A DNA stretch of 9,387 bases. Origin: Planctomycetales bacterium 4484_123 (lineage in GTDB: Bacteria; Planctomycetota; Phycisphaerae; SM23-33). A model generated the notes under the pieces. It searched no databases. It worked only from the letters and a program-made list of their open reading frames with translations, and was not told where the DNA came from. A program made the position numbers and the translations under genes. This document shows positions 6,318-9,387 of this stretch, one piece after another (within the stretch, counting starts at the first letter, position 1; every line of letters begins with the position of its first letter). The stretch lies in NCBI GenBank assembly GCA_002049885.1, contig MVCS01000105.1:1-9387 (forward strand). Reading direction: 5' to 3'.

Positions 6318-6963
6318 AGCTTCCCGGGCGGGCAGGGAGCTTGACCTTTTCCCTGAGGTACGCAGGCAGGTCCTGCGCTGTGGCTTCCTTCCACAGGCCG
6401 CGGCGTAGCTTGATGGCCTGCCGCTGGGCTCGCTGAAAGCGCCGTGCCAGCGGATGGGCGAAACGCGGGTCGGCATAACCGTAGCCTTCGGCGACGATGA
6501 GTTCGCTGAGGTTTCGGCCGTCCGGCAGAATGACATAGGCTGTCAGCCGGCCGTACCTGTCGCGTGTCCTGGGCTCGGGCAGTTCGATGGTGACGACCTT
6601 GCCCAGCACCTGCCGGCGGACGTAGGCGGTGGCCTCCGGCCCGAAGTGCTGCACCGGCGTGTCGGGCTTGACGGTCTCGGGCGTGTCCACGCCCAGCAGC
6701 CGGATGCGCGTGGTTGGCCGCAGCCGGTCGGGGCAGGCTATGTCCAGAGTGTCTCCGTCCACGACGCGAACCACCTGGAAGGCCTTGCCGTCGTAGCGAT
6801 ACCGGTCTGACCTCAGCGGCCGCCCGAAAAATCCTGCCCGGTCGGCCAGGGCCAGGACCAACAGCAGCAGGGCGATCCCACCCGCCCAGGCCAGCCTGCG
6901 GGCCAGCATCCGCAGGCGCCGCTGGCTCGCGGAGAGCTTCGTTAGCTGCCGCCGTCCGCCCAT
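6316..6963 (-). CDS. Membrane-anchored thermonuclease (staphylococcal nuclease family)
   Basis: A 215-residue protein of the staphylococcal nuclease (thermonuclease) family, which hydrolyses DNA and RNA in a Ca2+-dependent way. Basic residues 1-23 are followed by a membrane segment at about 25-40 (WAGGIALLLLVLALA), so the nuclease domain should lie outside the cytoplasmic membrane. The domain spans about 61-195. Against Staphylococcus aureus nuclease by eye, VVDGDTLDI supplies Asp71 (equivalent to D21), IRLLGVDTPET supplies Arg88, Asp93, Thr94 and Glu96 (R35, D40, T41, E43), and DRYGRLTAYV supplies Arg139 (R87). The FGPEATAYV helix and the C-terminal AEGYGYADPRF segment also match, so the active site is complete. 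No strong ribosome-binding site precedes the ATG at 6963; the start is chosen because it is the furthest upstream and keeps the positively charged N-terminus. Periplasmic nucleic-acid scavenging is the likely role, by inference. Confidence 0.92.
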   Translation of the reverse strand: MGGRRQLTKLSASQRRLRMLARRLAWAGGIALLLLVLALADRAGFFGRPLRSDRYRYDGKAFQVVRVVDGDTLDIACPDRLRPTTRIRLLGVDTPETVKPDTPVQHFGPEATAYVRRQVLGKVVTIELPEPRTRDRYGRLTAYVILPDGRNLSELIVAEGYGYADPRFAHPLARRFQRAQRQAIKLRRGLWKEATAQDLPAYLREKVKLPARPGS

Positions 6964-6986
6964 ATGTCTTTAACTACTCATCGTCT

Positions 6987-7015
6987 GCGGGCCGGGCAAG
7001 GGGCTTGTGGCCCGC
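6987..7015. other. Strong hairpin in the shared divergent upstream region
   Basis: GCGGGCC (6987-6993) and GGCCCGC (7009-7015) form a 7-bp stem. Inside it CAAG and CTTG pair as a further 4-bp stem around a GGG loop, with a small 3x1 internal loop. It lies 24 nt upstream of the nuclease start and about 190 nt before the glycosidase start. It could act as an operator or as a leader structure for the nuclease mRNA. The rest of 6964-7207 shows no gene; an AT-rich CATATAAGG at 7114-7122 is the only -10-like sequence noticed, without a convincing -35. Confidence 0.35.
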
Positions 7016-7195
7016 GTGTGGCTGGGGCGTGGTGCCGGCTCGCTGATGGAATTGCGGCTTGCTTCTAGACGGTCAGGCTGGCTGAGGCGAAACGGCCGGG
7101 GCCGAGCGGGGTTCATATAAGGTGGATTCGCACAGGTTCTTGGGGCGGAGTTCGCTCCAGGGTTGCGCCGGTGCGAGAGGCCTTGCGGGGGCGCT

Positions 7196-7200
7196 GGAGG
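7196..7200 (+). promoter_or_regulatory. Shine-Dalgarno for the ATG at 7208
   Basis: GGAGG ends 7 nt before the ATG at 7208. It supports this start, which also yields a complete signal peptide. Confidence 0.55.
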
Positions 7201-7207
7201 TTGGTGG

Positions 7208-9387
7208 ATGGCCGGATGCCGTGGTGTGGTATTGGTGTTGGCGCTGGCGTGGACGGGCCTGGTGGTCGCTGGGCCCGCCGGCCGGCAGGATGGAAGCGGG
7301 CCAGCCGCTGAAGGCGGCACGGTAGTCCTCACGACTGGCAGCTACTGGCGAGCCTTCGCCGCGTGCAGGCCGGCCGTCGTGCCGGTAGGGCTGGTCGGTG
7401 AAGAAGACCGGCAATCAGCGAGTGCCAGACAGCTCGGCCCTGTGTTTTGTTCGGCCGGCCCGCCGACGAATTGGATGGCCGTGGATTTCGACGATTCGTC
7501 CTGGCCCCGGCACGCCGGGCCGTTCACGGGCGGCAAGCGCGTCTGGGCCCACGCCTACGCTTGCGAGGGGCGGTCGCTGATATGCTTGCGAGGGAAGTTT
7601 CGAGTCACGGACCCGCGGGCGGTGGGCAAGCTGACGCTGGAGTTGTCCTTCAGTGGCGGGGTCATCGTCTATCTCAACGGCAAGGAAGTCCTGCGGGCCC
7701 ACCTGCCGGCGGGGAAAGTCACGCCCGAGACGCCCGCCGAACCTTACCCGAAGGATGCGTACGTCGGCCCGGACGGCAAGCTCCTGCCTCGGGCGAACAG
7801 GGTTCCCAAGGATGCCGCCGAGTTGAAGCGGCGAATCGCACTGCGCCGCAGCCGACGCGCCGGTCCGGTGGAGCTGCCCAGGGCCTTGCTGCGCAAGGGC
7901 GTGAACGTCCTGGCCATCGGGCTTCACCGTGCTGCTCCCAGGCCGGAGGCGATTCGCGCGGCCAAGAAGAAGCTCTACTGGGAGCACGTCGCCTTGTGGT
8001 CGGTTCGGCTGTGGGCCACGGGCGGCGGCGTGGTGCCGAACGTGGCCCGGCCGCCGGGCTGGCAGTTGTGGAATGCCGACCCGCACCAGGTAATCTCGCT
8101 GGCCTCCTATGGCGATCCCAACGAGCCGCTCAGGCCCATCAAGTTGGTGGGGCCGAGGAACGGCTACTGCTCCGGCCAGGTCATCCTCAGCCGGGATTCG
8201 GCCCTCGAGGACATCCGGGCGACGGCCACGGCGTTGCGGCGAGTTGACGGCGGCGGGGAAATCGCGGCCAAGGATGTCCTCATCCGCTACGCCATACAGG
8301 GCACGTTGGATTTGGCCATGCGGCGTGACGGGCTGGGGCTGGCCTATGCCTCCTGGACGCGAGTGCCGGTATTTGCCGCACTGGTCGAGCGCCCCCCTCG
8401 GCGGGTGGAGCCAAAGGCGCTGAAGACCGACCCGCGCAAGCGGAGGGCCCTGGGGCTGCCGTTGCGAATGAAGCCCGCGGCGGTCCAGCCCATCTGGGTC
8501 ACCGTGCACGTCCCGGCCGACGTGCCGCCGGGCCTGTACCGCGGCACTGTGAGTGTATCGGCCAGGGGCGTGCCCGCCGCCGCGGTGCCGGTGGAGCTGA
8601 AGGTGCTGGACTGGACCCTGCCGGAGATGTCCGACTATCTCACCACGGTCTGCCTGTATCAGTCGCCCGAGACGCTCGCCGCCCACTACGGCGTGCCCGC
8701 GTGGTCGGATGAGCACTTTGCCCTGCTGGAGAAGTCCTGGCAGTTGCAGGGCTGGCTGGGCAACAACCTGCTGGTCATCCCACTGGTCAATCAGACCATG
8801 TTCGGCAACGACGAGTGCTATGTGCCGTGGGTCAAGAACGGCGACGGGACCTTCAGGTACGATTTCACCGCCTATGAAAGGCTGGTGAAATTGGCGAGGA
8901 AGTACTGTGACATTCGTTTCATTTCCTATCAGGTGTACCGCCCGAAGGGCTGGACGCCGCCCGGGGCCGATGCCCCCAACAGCGTCGATGCCCCCAACAG
9001 CGTCGCCGTGATCGACCCGACCACGGGCGAGAAGAGCACCATGCGGCTGCCTGCCTTCGGCACGCCCGAGGCCCTGAAGCTCTGGCGACCGCTGATGCGG
9101 GCCCTGAAGGCCGAGCACCGCAAGCTGGGTCTGGCCGAGGGCGTCACCATCGTCCTGGGCATCGCCCAGGACGGGGGAGTGGACAAGCGGGTGGTCCAGC
9201 ATTTCAAGGAACTGTGGCCGAAGGTCCGCTGGCATTACGCCGCCCACAACAGGCCGCGGCGTTGGCGCCAGAAAAGGCTGTACGACCTGGCGGAATACCT
9301 GTACGTGCCCGACCTGCCGCTCTCGCCCGACAAGCGGCGCTACGGCTGGCAGGAGCCGTGCGCCATCATGATGTCCCAGCGCGTGCA
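7208..9387 (+). CDS. Secreted GH123-like glycoside hydrolase, cut by window edge
   Basis: The open frame runs from ATG 7208 without a stop to the window end: 726 complete codons plus two bases. Residues 1 to about 22 are a signal peptide (GVVLVLALAWTGLVVAG), so the product is exported. Residues about 75-260 form a galactose-binding-type beta-sandwich like that at the N-terminus of GH2 and related enzymes: DFDDSSWPR at 93-101, GGVIVYLNGKEVLRAHLPAG from about 150, and LRKGVNVLAIGLHR near 228. A second beta domain at about 428-472 contains ADVPPGLYRGTVSV and ends in ELKVLDWTLPE. From about 475 a segment with alternating helices and strands (YGVPAWSDEHFALLEKSW, NNLLVIPLVNQTMFG, YDFTAYERLVKLARKY, GVTIVLGIAQDGG) looks like the first part of a TIM barrel of the GH123/DUF4091-like type common in planctomycetes. 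The catalytic residues are not identifiable and the substrate is unknown; polysaccharide or glycoprotein degradation is inferred. Confidence 0.85.
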   Translation, partial: MAGCRGVVLVLALAWTGLVVAGPAGRQDGSGPAAEGGTVVLTTGSYWRAFAACRPAVVPVGLVGEEDRQSASARQLGPVFCSAGPPTNWMAVDFDDSSWPRHAGPFTGGKRVWAHAYACEGRSLICLRGKFRVTDPRAVGKLTLELSFSGGVIVYLNGKEVLRAHLPAGKVTPETPAEPYPKDAYVGPDGKLLPRANRVPKDAAELKRRIALRRSRRAGPVELPRALLRKGVNVLAIGLHRAAPRPEAIRAAKKKLYWEHVALWSVRLWATGGGVVPNVARPPGWQLWNADPHQVISLASYGDPNEPLRPIKLVGPRNGYCSGQVILSRDSALEDIRATATALRRVDGGGEIAAKDVLIRYAIQGTLDLAMRRDGLGLAYASWTRVPVFAALVERPPRRVEPKALKTDPRKRRALGLPLRMKPAAVQPIWVTVHVPADVPPGLYRGTVSVSARGVPAAAVPVELKVLDWTLPEMSDYLTTVCLYQSPETLAAHYGVPAWSDEHFALLEKSWQLQGWLGNNLLVIPLVNQTMFGNDECYVPWVKNGDGTFRYDFTAYERLVKLARKYCDIRFISYQVYRPKGWTPPGADAPNSVDAPNSVAVIDPTTGEKSTMRLPAFGTPEALKLWRPLMRALKAEHRKLGLAEGVTIVLGIAQDGGVDKRVVQHFKELWPKVRWHYAAHNRPRRWRQKRLYDLAEYLYVPDLPLSPDKRRYGWQEPCAIMMSQRV
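8969..9004 (+). repeat. Exact 18-bp in-frame tandem duplication
   Basis: The unit GATGCCCCCAACAGCGTC occurs twice back to back (8969-8986 and 8987-9004) with no mismatch. It encodes DAPNSV twice (residues 588-599) inside the glycosidase barrel segment, probably in a surface loop. Identity at every base, including silent positions, points to a recent duplication. Confidence 0.9.

Noticed and set aside
7447..8247. A 266-codon plus frame overlapping the glycosidase
   Set aside because: It is a shadow of the 7208 frame: low-complexity Gly/Arg/Ala composition and no domain features.
7415..9247. A 610-codon open frame on the minus strand opposite the glycosidase
   Set aside because: Its product is rich in Arg, Gly, Pro, His and Gln with no recognisable domain. 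The plus frame from 7208 has a signal peptide, a ribosome-binding site and clear glycosidase-type motifs. Antisense open frames of this length arise from the GC-rich codon bias.

Overview
The window is about 9.4 kb of GC-rich bacterial DNA. It looks like a planctomycete, most probably a Phycisphaerae-type lineage. The evidence is a sigma-70 factor with stacked N-terminal helix-turn-helix modules, a secreted TPR protein with a cytochrome-like CHGG motif, a GH123-like secreted glycosidase with an N-terminal sugar-binding-type fold, and strong G/C bias at third codon positions. This assignment rests on remembered family patterns and not on a search. There are no rRNA, tRNA, CRISPR or transposon genes.

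Layout. Plus strand, left block (10-3695): a secreted protein with a small beta domain, a TPR-like region and a C-x4-C-H motif; a membrane-anchored protein of unknown function; and a large coiled-coil lipoprotein. The lipoprotein reading frame is broken by a one-base shift near 3297, and its true C-terminus continues in another frame to 3695. The first and third proteins share the same small beta domain. Next comes an intergenic region (3696-3957) with a plausible sigma-70-type promoter and three copies of the palindrome CCGGCCGG. It leads into the HTH/sigma-70 fusion protein (3958-5631).

Minus strand, middle block (5669-6963): a membrane-anchored thermonuclease with a complete staphylococcal-nuclease active site, and downstream of it a two-TM protein whose first half resembles the FtsB/DivIC divisome proteins. 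The second of these has its own extended -10 promoter candidate. The block is convergent with the sigma factor gene.

Plus strand, right edge (7208-end): a large secreted GH123-like glycoside hydrolase, open to the window edge and therefore partial, carrying an exact 18-bp in-frame tandem duplication. It is divergent from the nuclease gene, and the shared upstream region holds a strong 29-nt hairpin.

Most products are exported or membrane-bound (secreted, lipoprotein, membrane-anchored nuclease, glycosidase); the only cytoplasmic regulator is the sigma factor. I see no single pathway joining them. The items most worth a second look are the HTH-sigma fusion with almost no region 3 and its palindrome-rich promoter, the lipoprotein frameshift, and the DivIC-like protein.
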